Shown: piece by piece, positions 47,683 through 57,254 of the stretch
How positions within the stretch are numbered: position 1 is the stretch's first letter
Layout of the letters: the number at the start of each line of letters is the position of its first letter
Assembly: GCA_003559215.1 (NCBI GenBank)
Contig: PWMF01000215.1
Coordinates: 1 to 64,000 of the forward strand
DNA from: Natrialbaceae archaeon
GTDB taxonomy: Archaea > Halobacteriota > Halobacteria > Halobacteriales > Natrialbaceae
DNA: 64,000 nt
Direction: 5' to 3'
Notes under the pieces: model-generated
The model's database searches: none
The model's input: the letters and a program-made list of their open reading frames with translations, nothing else
Told to the model about the DNA's origin: nothing
Position numbers and translations under genes: made by a program

Positions 47683-49146
47683 TCAGTCTCGACGCCGCCT
47701 CGAGGTCCGCTCCTCGGCGGTCTCGCCCGCGACGACCTCGTACAGTAGCGCGCGGCCGCCGTCGTCCTTCGGGCGCAGGATCCGACCCAGCCGCTGGGTG
47801 AACTCCCGTTCGCTGCCGCTGCCCGAGAGCACGACCGCGACGTTCGCGTCGGGGACGTCGACACCCTCGTCGAGCACGTTCGAAGTCACGATCCGCGCGT
47901 ACGTTCCCTCACGGAACCGCTCGAGGATCTCTCGCCGTTCGGCGGCCCCCGTCTGGTGCGTGATCGTCGGGATCAGGAACCGCTCGCTGACGTCGTACGC
48001 GAGGTCGTTGAACGCCGTGAAGACGATGATCCGCTCGCCGCGGTGGTCCGCAAGGATCCCCTCGAGCGCGTCGATCTTCGCCCGACTGCCGTACGTGATC
48101 TCGCGGGCGCGCTGGCGCGCGAGCAGCGCCTCGCGAGCCTCGGGGTCCGATCCCGAGCGCTTGACGAGTTCCTGGTAGTCCGAGCCGCTCGAGAACTGAA
48201 TGTTCGACTTCGCGAGATAGTCCGCGAAAACCTCCTGGTTGCGGTCGTACTCGCCGCGTTCCTCGGGGGTGAGCGACACCTCGAGTCGCTTCACGTCGTA
48301 GGGTGCCAGGTAATCGCCCGCTAGCTCGTCCGGCGAGATTCGGTAGACGAGCGGGCCGACGATTTCCTCGATGACCTCGTGGGCGCCGTCGGGCCGTTCG
48401 AACGTCGCGGTCAGACCCAGTCTCGCGGGCGCGGCGAGCAGCCGGGCGATCTCGCGGTACCCCTCGCCGCCGAGGTGGTGGACCTCGTCGAAGACGACCA
48501 GCCCGAACCGGTCGCCGACGGAGTCGGCCTTGAGGTACGCCGAGTCGTACGTCGAGACGGTGATCGGTCCGATTCGCTGCTCGCCGCCGCCGAAGCGTCC
48601 GATCTCGCAGTCGAACTCTCGCTCGAGTTCGCGTTGCCACTGCTCGAGCAAGTCGATCGTCGGGACGACCACGAGCGTCGGCGTCGCGAGGCGTTCGATC
48701 GCCTTCAGCGCGATGACGGTCTTCCCGCTGCCGGTGGGGAGCTCGAGGACGCCACCGGGAGCGCGGTCGACGGGCAAGTTGGCATCCTCGAGGGCCGACC
48801 CCGTCCAGCGGTCGAGTTCGAGCCACGCCGACAGCGCCTCCTGCTGGTACTCCCGGAGCTCGTAGGCCGAGCGCAGCCCCGGTAGGGAGTCGAGCTCGAG
48901 CACCCGATCCCGAACGTTGACGCCCTCGAGCGCCAGCGCCACCCGAAGCGCGGCGTATCGGAGGGCGGGAACCCGCCGTCCGCCCGATCTGGAGTCGGCC
49001 TCGAGCGCCGGAACACGCTCTCGCAGCGCCGATGCGAGATCCGCGTCGACCCCCTCGAGGCGGACGGTGCCGTCCTCGTATCGGAGCTCGATGGCATCCT
49101 CCTCGAGCGTCGGTGTCACGCCGAACACTGCGGTCGGCGGGCACAT
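47683..49146 (-). CDS. XPB/Rad25-like DNA helicase
   Basis: LPTGSGKTVIALKAIERL, VVFDEVHHLGG, LTATFERPDG, QRLGRILRPK; start trimmed because the ORF-track start runs into grpE. Confidence 0.92.
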   Translation of the reverse strand: MCPPTAVFGVTPTLEEDAIELRYEDGTVRLEGVDADLASALRERVPALEADSRSGGRRVPALRYAALRVALALEGVNVRDRVLELDSLPGLRSAYELREYQQEALSAWLELDRWTGSALEDANLPVDRAPGGVLELPTGSGKTVIALKAIERLATPTLVVVPTIDLLEQWQRELEREFDCEIGRFGGGEQRIGPITVSTYDSAYLKADSVGDRFGLVVFDEVHHLGGEGYREIARLLAAPARLGLTATFERPDGAHEVIEEIVGPLVYRISPDELAGDYLAPYDVKRLEVSLTPEERGEYDRNQEVFADYLAKSNIQFSSGSDYQELVKRSGSDPEAREALLARQRAREITYGSRAKIDALEGILADHRGERIIVFTAFNDLAYDVSERFLIPTITHQTGAAERREILERFREGTYARIVTSNVLDEGVDVPDANVAVVLSGSGSEREFTQRLGRILRPKDDGGRALLYEVVAGETAEERTSRRRRD

Positions 49147-49216
49147 ATATCGTCGGATCGCGCCCCGTCGAGTCCGGATCTCAACCCTTTTACCGCCGCT
49201 GGTCGTTGACCCGATC

Positions 49217-49876
49217 ATGAGCGAAGACGAGGGCACGAACGCGTCAGCCCAGGGTGTCCCGTCCGAGGATCGACCCGACGACAACGGCGTCGATACCGAC
49301 GCAGGGGACGAATCGGACGTGGAAACGGCCGAGCCGGAGGCAGAAACGGAATCGACCGACGTGGAGGCCGAGACCGTCGAGCAGCTCCGCACCGAGCTCG
49401 AGGAGGCCGAAGCCGAGATCGAGGACCTCGAGAGCCGCCTCAAGCGCAAACAGGCCGACTTCCAGAACTACAAGAAGCGCGCGAAAAAGCGCCAGGAGCA
49501 GATGAAAGACCGCGCGACCGAGGATCTGGTCGAACGGCTCGTCGGCGTCCGGGACAACCTCAAGCGCGCCCTCGAGGAGGACAGCGACGACGTCGAGAGC
49601 CTGCGGGAGGGCGTCGAGATGACCCTGCGGGAGTTCGATCGCGTCCTCGAGGACGAGGAGGTTTCCGAGATCGACCCCGAGCCCGGCACCGAGACCGACC
49701 CCCAGCGCCACGAGGTCATGATGCAGGTCGACAGCGACCAGCCCGAAGGAACGATCGCCGACGTCTACACGCCTGGCTACGAGATGGGCGAGAAGGTCAT
49801 CCAGAACGCCCAGGTGACGGTGTCGAACGGCGACCTCGAGGGCGGCGAGTCGGAAGACGAGGACGAAGCGGAGTAG
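49217..49876 (+). CDS. grpE: nucleotide exchange factor GrpE
   Basis: LKRKQADFQNYKKRAKKRQEQ and VMMQVDSDQPEGTIADVYTPGYEMGEKVIQNAQVTVSNG. Confidence 0.95.
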   Translation: MSEDEGTNASAQGVPSEDRPDDNGVDTDAGDESDVETAEPEAETESTDVEAETVEQLRTELEEAEAEIEDLESRLKRKQADFQNYKKRAKKRQEQMKDRATEDLVERLVGVRDNLKRALEEDSDDVESLREGVEMTLREFDRVLEDEEVSEIDPEPGTETDPQRHEVMMQVDSDQPEGTIADVYTPGYEMGEKVIQNAQVTVSNGDLEGGESEDEDEAE

Positions 49877-50382
49877 TTCCTCGTGGCATGAAGCCCGGTA
49901 ACCGTTCTAGCCACGAAACCGAGTTCGGAACTGCTCGTCGGCGTTGCTATCCGTAGTGTGAGAAGGGGGAGCAAGACCGAAGACGCGTACTGGGAGATCA
50001 GAGCGTAGCTAGTCGGTACGGTATTCGGCGTCACGATCGGCTATCCGGCGTAGGCACTCTATCCTGTCTCCTCTGACAGGTGTGTCTCTCGGCGTCCGTT
50101 ACCGACCGCTCGGAGACGTTCCCGCTACACTGATTTCGTGTGGCGGACTGGCAGTCTTCTCCGTTGCTGTCGCCTTTATTGAACACTGTATTTATGATAA
50201 TTTTAGGAACCGTGCTGAATACACAGCGGGTATCTTTCAGGAAGCCGATTGGGATTGATGGCAGTAGATCGGTCGAACAAGACAATTATGCTACTCTAAC
50301 TGATACAGGTATTTTTCCTGGCGGCAGCGGAGTGACGCGCTGCACCCCCCCGGTGAGACGGGGAATTCGCGCTGGTTTTCGC

Positions 50383-51084
50383 TCAGATTGTGAATCCCGG
50401 ATGTTCGGCGAAGGCGTTGTTGATTATGAGGTTCCCTCGGTGTTTGGCTCGTTGCTTCATCGCCGACGTGGTGCGAGCCCCTTCCGCGTAGAACCACCAC
50501 AGATACAGCGCGTTGTACATCCAAGCGCCCTGGAAATCCCAATCGGAATCGGCCCCGTCCCTCCCTTCACCGTAGATGGATCCGGGCGGGAACTCGTCGT
50601 TATGAGATTTGCCTCCCTGATGCCGTGCTTCGTGGACGAGCGTTCCTGCGCGTTCGGGAACGGTATGCTTGAAAAAGAATCCCCGATACAGTTCGACTCG
50701 ATTCTTTATGAACCAACCACGAAATGATGCAGCGATCGCTGAGCCATCGCCACACTTCGCTCTGTGCCGTGACGTGTTCTCGCGAACGTATCGACGGGCC
50801 CAGTTCAGCATCGGTGCATCCCAATCGTCGTTTCGGTAGTCTTCGGCAGAGTAGGTGAGGAGATAACACGCGTTGAACGTGCGTGCGAGGGGTTTACTGG
50901 TATCGCACGGATTTTCCCACCCGAATCCATCGTCCCAGTAGCTTTTGTTCCCCTCGAATCCGTATGTCTCCCAAAAGTAGTCAATATACGTTTGTGAGCA
51001 GATGACGTCTCCGTACAGATTGTCCCCGCTCGCGTCCTTGTCCGGTACTGTGGCGTTACAGACCGTCATGACCGATCTCTCCAC
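50383..51084 (-). CDS. putative zinc metallopeptidase with HExxHxxGxxH motif
   Basis: TLVHEARHQGGKSHND; conserved-looking WMYNALYLWWFYAEGARTTSAMKQRAKHRGNLIINNAFAEHPGF tail. Confidence 0.7.
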   Translation of the reverse strand: MERSVMTVCNATVPDKDASGDNLYGDVICSQTYIDYFWETYGFEGNKSYWDDGFGWENPCDTSKPLARTFNACYLLTYSAEDYRNDDWDAPMLNWARRYVRENTSRHRAKCGDGSAIAASFRGWFIKNRVELYRGFFFKHTVPERAGTLVHEARHQGGKSHNDEFPPGSIYGEGRDGADSDWDFQGAWMYNALYLWWFYAEGARTTSAMKQRAKHRGNLIINNAFAEHPGFTI

Positions 51085-51099
51085 TGTTCCCGTCGTCGT

Positions 51100-51825
51100 T
51101 CAGTGGCTGTGTTCGTCTTCATCTCGTGTTTCCTCGTCGTAGTCCGGAGGTGGCACAGCGTCCGTTTCTTCTGGTGCCAGATCCAGGTGACCCTGGGCCT
51201 GTGGTACGTCCTCGACGTCCGCTTTCCGAATGTCAAGCAGTGAATGATCTTTTTCGGGAAGTAACCGCTGCAGCGTCGTCTCCGCCTGGTCCCCCAGTTC
51301 TAAATACCCCTGAATCGCGGCCACCTGAATCGATCGATTGTTGTCTCGAGCGTGTTTTTCTAGTATTTTTACCGCACGATCGCTCTTCGGGGCGACTCGC
51401 GTGACCGCTCCAATAGCCGTAGTTCGAATCATAATCTCCTCACCGACCGTTGTGAAATGGTGTGTCCCCTCCGACTTCTCTTCGGGAATCTCGCTGGAAA
51501 TGACCTCGTCCAGAAAGTCTAGCGCCCGCTTGTCTTCGAGTTCGACGAGCAGTTGAATGAGCGACCAGCGCTCTATGTATCGCTCCTCGGGAAGTTGGTC
51601 ATACAGTTCTGCGACTCGCGCGACGACCTCCTCTTTATTCCGATACAGTCCATCCAGAGTGCGCTGGTACTCCTCTTCCGCCTCGGCCCCCACCGCACCC
51701 ATTGTGTGGACTGCCTCTACGATCGCCTTGTCAAGAGGAGCTTCCGAGTCGGTTTCGAACGGCTGTGAATCCCGCTCTATCTCTAACTCGTCGTCGTCGT
51801 CCTCAATCGTTGGTCTGTCACCCAT
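51100..51825 (-). CDS. HEAT-repeat-like protein
   Basis: WSLIQLLVELEDKRALDFLDEVI, IRTTAIGAVTRVAPKSDRAVKILEKHARDNNRSIQVAAIQGYLELGD. Confidence 0.75.
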   Translation of the reverse strand: MGDRPTIEDDDDELEIERDSQPFETDSEAPLDKAIVEAVHTMGAVGAEAEEEYQRTLDGLYRNKEEVVARVAELYDQLPEERYIERWSLIQLLVELEDKRALDFLDEVISSEIPEEKSEGTHHFTTVGEEIMIRTTAIGAVTRVAPKSDRAVKILEKHARDNNRSIQVAAIQGYLELGDQAETTLQRLLPEKDHSLLDIRKADVEDVPQAQGHLDLAPEETDAVPPPDYDEETRDEDEHSH

Positions 51826-52480
51826 TATCCAACCATATGAAGTTGTCGGTAGCGGAAATAATAAATCCTCGCTCGACTCATTTGAAATGTGGTAGTGTCG
51901 GTACAGTAATTGGATCGGGACGGAGAACCGGTTGACATATCTAGATTGACGAATACAACTGGCATACAGTCCAAGCCCCGTTTTAGTATCGAAAGGAATT
52001 TTGTTACAGTGAGTACAGAAAACGAACCGTCCCGTGATTACTCCTCGGGTTCCATTTGGGACAGTAACTACATCAAAGTATTCGCGTTCCTCTTAGATCT
52101 TCCCGTCAGGGACCATTGTCGTCGTCATGGTTGGAGATTTTTATCACTCGAGCAGTCGGTGAGGACCCATCGACTTCTCCATTTTGGGTGCCAACCATCT
52201 TCCGTCCACCGAGCAGAGCAGTTCGGAGACGAACCCACGACTGCATACGGAACCCCAACTATCGGTGTGAGAGCGTCCGAGCAAGGCCGGGAGAGTGCTG
52301 CTATCCAGAGGACCACGTCGTTCTCACGCGTTGTGCTGCCCTGGACGGCACGATCGGCGACGCGAGAATACGGCGGGACGACTTCCCGTCGTAACTCTAC
52401 TTTGTAGCTAAAAGCACTTAAACCGAGGACGGCGGGCCACAGCACTCGAGGCGAGCCGCTCGAGCGAAACGAGAGTCCCG

Positions 52481-53566
52481 TCACTCGTTTCGAGCGTCGA
52501 GAACGGCCAGCGCCTCCGCCATCGTGACGATCTCGAGGTCGTTCTCGAGGGCGGCCTCGATGGTGTAGCGGATTCGGTCCTCGGTGAGGGTGTCGAACTG
52601 GGAGTGGCCGCCGACGATCGCGAGGACGTCTTCGTCCGCGGCGGTTCGCATGAACGCGTCGACGTCGTCCTCGCCGGCCTTGTCGGTCTCGACGTACATT
52701 CGCCGCATCGTCGTCGGGTCGAGTCCCTCGAGGTCGTTGTGCCCGCCGCCGTAGCGGTGGTTCGCGACCGCGTCGTGGTGATCGCGAACGAGGTCCTCGG
52801 CGACGCCGTGGTACCGTCCGTAGGTGTAGACAAAGCCCGTCACGTCGAGTCCCCAGGACTCGAGCCGGTCGTCGGTCCGCTCGAGGAGCGCTTCGATAAA
52901 CGCCTCCGGATAGCGGACGTAGCCCGACGGGTCGACGGGTTCGGCGAGCGGCTCCGCGAGGTCGACGTACTCGCCGACCGAATCGCTGCCCCTGCTGGCG
53001 ACCGTCGCGGTCGTCTCGCTCTCGTCGTCGAAGATCACGAGCGGGTCGTCCTCGATGGCGCCGTGGCGATTGGCCTCGACGTAGAGACGGTCGTCGCCCG
53101 CGCGGGCGGGCTCGGTCAGTTCGATTCGGCCAAGCGACCGGTGGTGGTAGGTGTGGGACATGACGTCCCAGCCGTCGGCCTGCATCTCCCGAAGCTGATC
53201 GGGCTCGAGATAGGCGTCGCTCTCCTCCATCAGTCCCGGGCAAGCCGCGACGCAGCCGGGAACGTCGTACTCACGGTGAACGTCGTATGTGAGGGTGTAG
53301 TCCTCGACCGGACTGTCGTCGTAGGTGAACACGAGCATACCTTCGGCGTCCGCGACACGATCCCTCACCGATTCGTCGTCCTCGTCGCCGGTCGGGCCCT
53401 CGTTTGTCTCGTCGACGTTCGAATCGCCCGTCCGCTCGCCTCGCCGAGCGCGCGTCTCCCCCGATTCTCGCGTCTCCCCGGATTTCTCCTGCCCGTCGCG
53501 TGCGAGGGCGTACCCGCCCAGCGCACCTCCGCAGGCGATACCGGACAGAAACGTTCGTCGATCCAT
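52481..53566 (-). CDS. polysaccharide deacetylase-like (NodB fold) exported protein
   Basis: MDRRTFLSGIACGGALGG signal; FTYDDSPVEDY, WDVMSHTYHHRSL, GFVYTYGRYHG. Confidence 0.82.
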   Translation of the reverse strand: MDRRTFLSGIACGGALGGYALARDGQEKSGETRESGETRARRGERTGDSNVDETNEGPTGDEDDESVRDRVADAEGMLVFTYDDSPVEDYTLTYDVHREYDVPGCVAACPGLMEESDAYLEPDQLREMQADGWDVMSHTYHHRSLGRIELTEPARAGDDRLYVEANRHGAIEDDPLVIFDDESETTATVASRGSDSVGEYVDLAEPLAEPVDPSGYVRYPEAFIEALLERTDDRLESWGLDVTGFVYTYGRYHGVAEDLVRDHHDAVANHRYGGGHNDLEGLDPTTMRRMYVETDKAGEDDVDAFMRTAADEDVLAIVGGHSQFDTLTEDRIRYTIEAALENDLEIVTMAEALAVLDARNE

Positions 53567-53826
53567 GTCCGTTCGGATTCGATGAACGTGATTCAGTATA
53601 CGGCGGCTACCCCGACGTAACCGCCACCTACCGCCGCTCGAGGCCGGTATCGTCGGTTTCGGCCCCTCCCTCGCGTTCGCCGTAGCGTCGCTGGCCTGTG
53701 GATTCGATCGCGGATCGGCGCTCCTCGGAGTGCGTCACGAGAACTCGCTTCGGGGGACCCGGCCGGTATCCGGTGAAAGGCGTCTGTTCGGCTCGAGAGG
53801 GATCTTACCGCCCGGTTTCCTATAAT

Positions 53827-53869
53827 CCAAAGTGCGCTCGCTCGCTGTGATAAGCTTTAAACCAAAGTG
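53827..53869 (+). promoter_or_regulatory. dnaK promoter region with duplicated ccaaagtg motif
   Basis: ccaaagtg at 53827-53834 and 53862-53869 flanking aagctttaaa. Confidence 0.35.
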
Positions 53870-53887
53870 AGCATTACCCGTCTCGTA

Positions 53888-55822
53888 ATGACGAGCAACA
53901 AGATTCTCGGTATCGACCTCGGTACCACGAACAGCGCGTTCGCGGTCATGGAGGGAGGCGATCCGGAGATCATCGCCAACGCGGAGGGCGACCGGACGAC
54001 GCCGTCGGTCGTCGCGTTCAACGACGACGAGCGACTCGTCGGCAAGCCGGCCAAGAACCAGGCCGTCCAGAACCCCGACCGGACGATCCAGTCGATCAAG
54101 CGCCACATGGGCGAGGAGGATTACACCGTCGAGGTAGACGACGAGGAGTACACGCCCGAGGAGATCTCGGCGATGATCCTCCAGAAGATCAAACGCGACG
54201 CCGAGGAGTACCTCGGCGACGACGTCGCGAAGGCGGTCATCACGGTACCGGCGTACTTCAACGACAAGCAGCGCCAGGCGACCAAGGACGCCGGCGAGAT
54301 CGCCGGCTTCGATGTCGAGCGCATCGTCAACGAGCCGACCGCCGCCTCGATGGCCTACGGCCTCGACGACGAGTCCGACCAGACCGTCCTCGTCTACGAC
54401 CTCGGGGGCGGCACGTTCGACGTCTCCATCCTCGATCTCGGCGGGGGCGTCTACGAGGTCGTCGCGACCAACGGGGACAACGACCTCGGGGGCGACGACT
54501 GGGACGAGGCGATCATCGACTACCTAGCCGAGGAGTTCGAGGCCGAACACGGTATCGACCTCCGCGAGGACCGCCAGGCCCTCCAGCGGCTCAAGGACGC
54601 CGCCGAGGAGGCCAAGATCGAGCTCTCCTCGCGCAAGGAGACCGACATCAACCTGCCGTTCATTACCGCGACCGACGACGGCCCCGTCCACCTCGAGGAC
54701 TCCCTGACCCGCGCGAAGTTCGAGAGCCTCACCGAGGACCTCATCGAGCGCACCGTCGAGCCGACCGAGCAGGCCCTCGCGGATGCCGGCTACGACAAGG
54801 GCGACATCGACGAGGTGCTGCTCGTCGGCGGCTCGACCCGGATGCCCCAGGTCAGCGAGAAGGTCGAGGAGCTCACCGGCCAGGAGCCCCAGAAGAACGT
54901 CAATCCCGACGAGGCCGTCGCGCTGGGCGCGGCGATCCAGGGCGGCGTGCTCTCGGGCGACGTCGACGACATCGTCCTGCTGGACGTCACGCCCCTCTCG
55001 CTGGGGATCGAGGTCAAAGGCGGTCTCTTCGAGCGCCTGATCGAGAAGAACACGACCATTCCGACCGAGGAGTCGAAGGTGTTCACCACCGCGGCGGACA
55101 ACCAGACCTCCGTGCAGGTCCGGGTCTTCCAGGGCGAACGCGAGATCGCCGAGGAGAACGAACTGCTCGGCGAGTTCCACCTCACCGGCATCCCGCCGGC
55201 CCCGGCCGGAACGCCCCAGATCGAGGTCACGTTCTCGCTCGACGAGAACGGGATCGTCAACGTCTCCGCCGAGGACCAGGGCTCGGGCGAGAGCGAGGAG
55301 ATTACCATCGAGGGCGGCGTTGGCCTCTCCGACGATGAGATCGAGGAGATGCAGGAGGAGGCCGAGCAACACGCCGAGGAAGACGAGAAGAAGCGCCAGC
55401 GCATCGAGGCCCGCAACGAGGCCGAGGCGACGATCCAGCGCGCCGAGAAGCTCTTAGAGGAGAACGACGACCAGATCGACGACGACGTCCGCGCCGACAT
55501 CGAGGCGGCGATCGAGGACTTAGAGGAGACCGTCGACGACGACGAGGCCGACGCCGAGGACCTCGAGGACGCGACCCAGGAGCTGAGCACCGAACTGCAG
55601 GAGATCGGCAAGCAGATGTACCAGCAACAGGCCGGCGCGGCGGGCGCCGGCGGCGCTGGCGGTGCGGGTGCCGCTGGCGGTGCTGCCGGTGCCGGACCCG
55701 GCGGAATGGGCGGCATGGGTGACATGGGCGGCGCCGGACCCGGCGGTGCGGCCGGCGGCGACGAGGACGAGGAGTACGTCGATGCCGACTTCGAAGACGT
55801 TGACGAAAACGACGAAGACTGA
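53888..55822 (+). CDS. dnaK: molecular chaperone DnaK (Hsp70)
   Basis: [46 protein letters not shown], Gly-rich acidic tail. Confidence 0.98.
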   Translation: MTSNKILGIDLGTTNSAFAVMEGGDPEIIANAEGDRTTPSVVAFNDDERLVGKPAKNQAVQNPDRTIQSIKRHMGEEDYTVEVDDEEYTPEEISAMILQKIKRDAEEYLGDDVAKAVITVPAYFNDKQRQATKDAGEIAGFDVERIVNEPTAASMAYGLDDESDQTVLVYDLGGGTFDVSILDLGGGVYEVVATNGDNDLGGDDWDEAIIDYLAEEFEAEHGIDLREDRQALQRLKDAAEEAKIELSSRKETDINLPFITATDDGPVHLEDSLTRAKFESLTEDLIERTVEPTEQALADAGYDKGDIDEVLLVGGSTRMPQVSEKVEELTGQEPQKNVNPDEAVALGAAIQGGVLSGDVDDIVLLDVTPLSLGIEVKGGLFERLIEKNTTIPTEESKVFTTAADNQTSVQVRVFQGEREIAEENELLGEFHLTGIPPAPAGTPQIEVTFSLDENGIVNVSAEDQGSGESEEITIEGGVGLSDDEIEEMQEEAEQHAEEDEKKRQRIEARNEAEATIQRAEKLLEENDDQIDDDVRADIEAAIEDLEETVDDDEADAEDLEDATQELSTELQEIGKQMYQQQAGAAGAGGAGGAGAAGGAAGAGPGGMGGMGDMGGAGPGGAAGGDEDEEYVDADFEDVDENDED

Positions 55823-55857
55823 GTCGTTTTCGTCAGCCCGTCAGACGTAGTCTGACG
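55801..55857 (+). promoter_or_regulatory. two tandem hairpins at the dnaK stop / dnaK-dnaJ junction
   Basis: tgacgaaaacgac-gaagactga-gtcgttttcgtca (13-bp stem) then cgtcagac-gta-gtctgacg (8-bp stem). Confidence 0.6.
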
Positions 55858-56005
55858 ACGTTGAAGACGACGACGAGAACTAACGTCGTTCGTCGATAAC
55901 TCTCGAGACGAACGGCGCCCGTCGACCGATCTGTTTTCGCTCGCTCCGACGTTCCGTACGGGAACGGTCGTTTCAAGTGTCTCAACCGAGTACCGCCCAC
56001 AACGA

Positions 56006-57163
56006 ATGAGCGAGGATTTCTACGACGTTCTCGGCGTGAGTCGCGACGCGTCCGCCGACGAGATCAAAAGCGCCTACCGGGAGAAGGCCACGGAGTACCA
56101 CCCGGACGTCAGCGACGACCCTGACGCCGAGGAGAAATTCAAGAAGATCCAGAAGGCGAAGCAGGTCCTGACCGACGAGGAGAAGCGGGAGGCCTACGAC
56201 CGAATGGGCCACGACCGCTACGAACAGGCGGAAAAACACGGCTACGACGCCGGCGGTGGCGGCGGCGGAATGGGCGGCGACCCGTTCGGCGGGATGGGGG
56301 GCGGCGGCATGGGCGGTGGCGGTCTCGGCGACATCTTCGAGCAGGTCTTCGGCGGCGGTGGCGGCCGCGGTCGTCAGCGCCCGCGCAAGGGTCGCGATCT
56401 GCGGACCGAACTCGAGATCACCCTCGAGGAGGCCTACGAGGGCGTCGAGAAGCAGTTCTCCGTCGAACGGCCCGAGGAGTGTGACGCCTGTAACGGCGAG
56501 GGTCACCCGCCCGAGGCCGACGCCCAGACCTGCCCCGAGTGTCAGGGGCGGGGGCAGGTGACACAGGTCCAGCAGACGCCGCTGGGTCGGGTCCAGCAGA
56601 CGACCGCCTGTCCGCGCTGCGAGGGCGAGGGGACGCTGTACTCCGAGACCTGTGGCGACTGTCGCGGCGAGGGATACGTCCGCGGCGAGGCGACGCTGAC
56701 CGTCGAGGTGCCAGCCGGGATCCAGAGCGGCCAGACGCTGCGAATGGAACGCGAGGGATCGCCCAGTCCCGAGGGCGGCCCCCGCGGCGACCTGCTGATC
56801 GACGTCGCGGTCGCCGAACACGACGAGTTCGAGCGCGAGGGCGACGACCTGCGCCACCGGCTCCCGATCTCGTTCCCGCAGGCGACGTTCGGCGACACGG
56901 TCCAGGTGCCGACGCTCGACGGCAGCGTCGAGTTCGACGTCCCCGAGGGGACCCAGAGCGGGGAGACGTTCCGCCTGCAGGGCAAGGGGATGCCCCGCCT
57001 TCGCGGGCGCGGCCAGGGCGACCTCTACGTCAAGGTCCAGATCGTCACGCCCGACTCGCTCAACGAGGAACAGCGCGAGGCCCTCGAAGCGTTCGCCGAG
57101 GCCGGTGGCGACGAGATCGAAGTCAACGAGGGCTTCTTCGAGAAGATCAAGCGGGCGTTCTGA
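56006..57163 (+). CDS. dnaJ: molecular chaperone DnaJ
   Basis: J domain with HPD (YHPDVS), G/F region, four CxxCxGxG-type zinc repeats. Confidence 0.98.
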   Translation: MSEDFYDVLGVSRDASADEIKSAYREKATEYHPDVSDDPDAEEKFKKIQKAKQVLTDEEKREAYDRMGHDRYEQAEKHGYDAGGGGGGMGGDPFGGMGGGGMGGGGLGDIFEQVFGGGGGRGRQRPRKGRDLRTELEITLEEAYEGVEKQFSVERPEECDACNGEGHPPEADAQTCPECQGRGQVTQVQQTPLGRVQQTTACPRCEGEGTLYSETCGDCRGEGYVRGEATLTVEVPAGIQSGQTLRMEREGSPSPEGGPRGDLLIDVAVAEHDEFEREGDDLRHRLPISFPQATFGDTVQVPTLDGSVEFDVPEGTQSGETFRLQGKGMPRLRGRGQGDLYVKVQIVTPDSLNEEQREALEAFAEAGGDEIEVNEGFFEKIKRAF

Positions 57164-57254
57164 GCACTCTCGACGACGAACGTTCCAGTCCGAAAGATAG
57201 TGTCGACAGCTATCAACGCGAGTTTTCCTGATTCGTGTCGTACGTGAACACGCC

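Noticed and set aside
47683-49449. 588-aa version of the XPB helicase
   Set aside because: N-terminal Ser-rich extension is antisense to grpE; a start near 49146 is more plausible.
50031-50727. ORFs 50031..50285 (-) and 50140..50727 (+)
   Set aside because: Lie in AT-rich non-coding sequence or antisense to the metallopeptidase gene; no recognisable features.
51910-52407. 165-aa plus-strand ORF in the AT-rich gap
   Set aside because: Composition and codon pattern not haloarchaeal; no motif; opposite to a possible decayed minus-strand frame.
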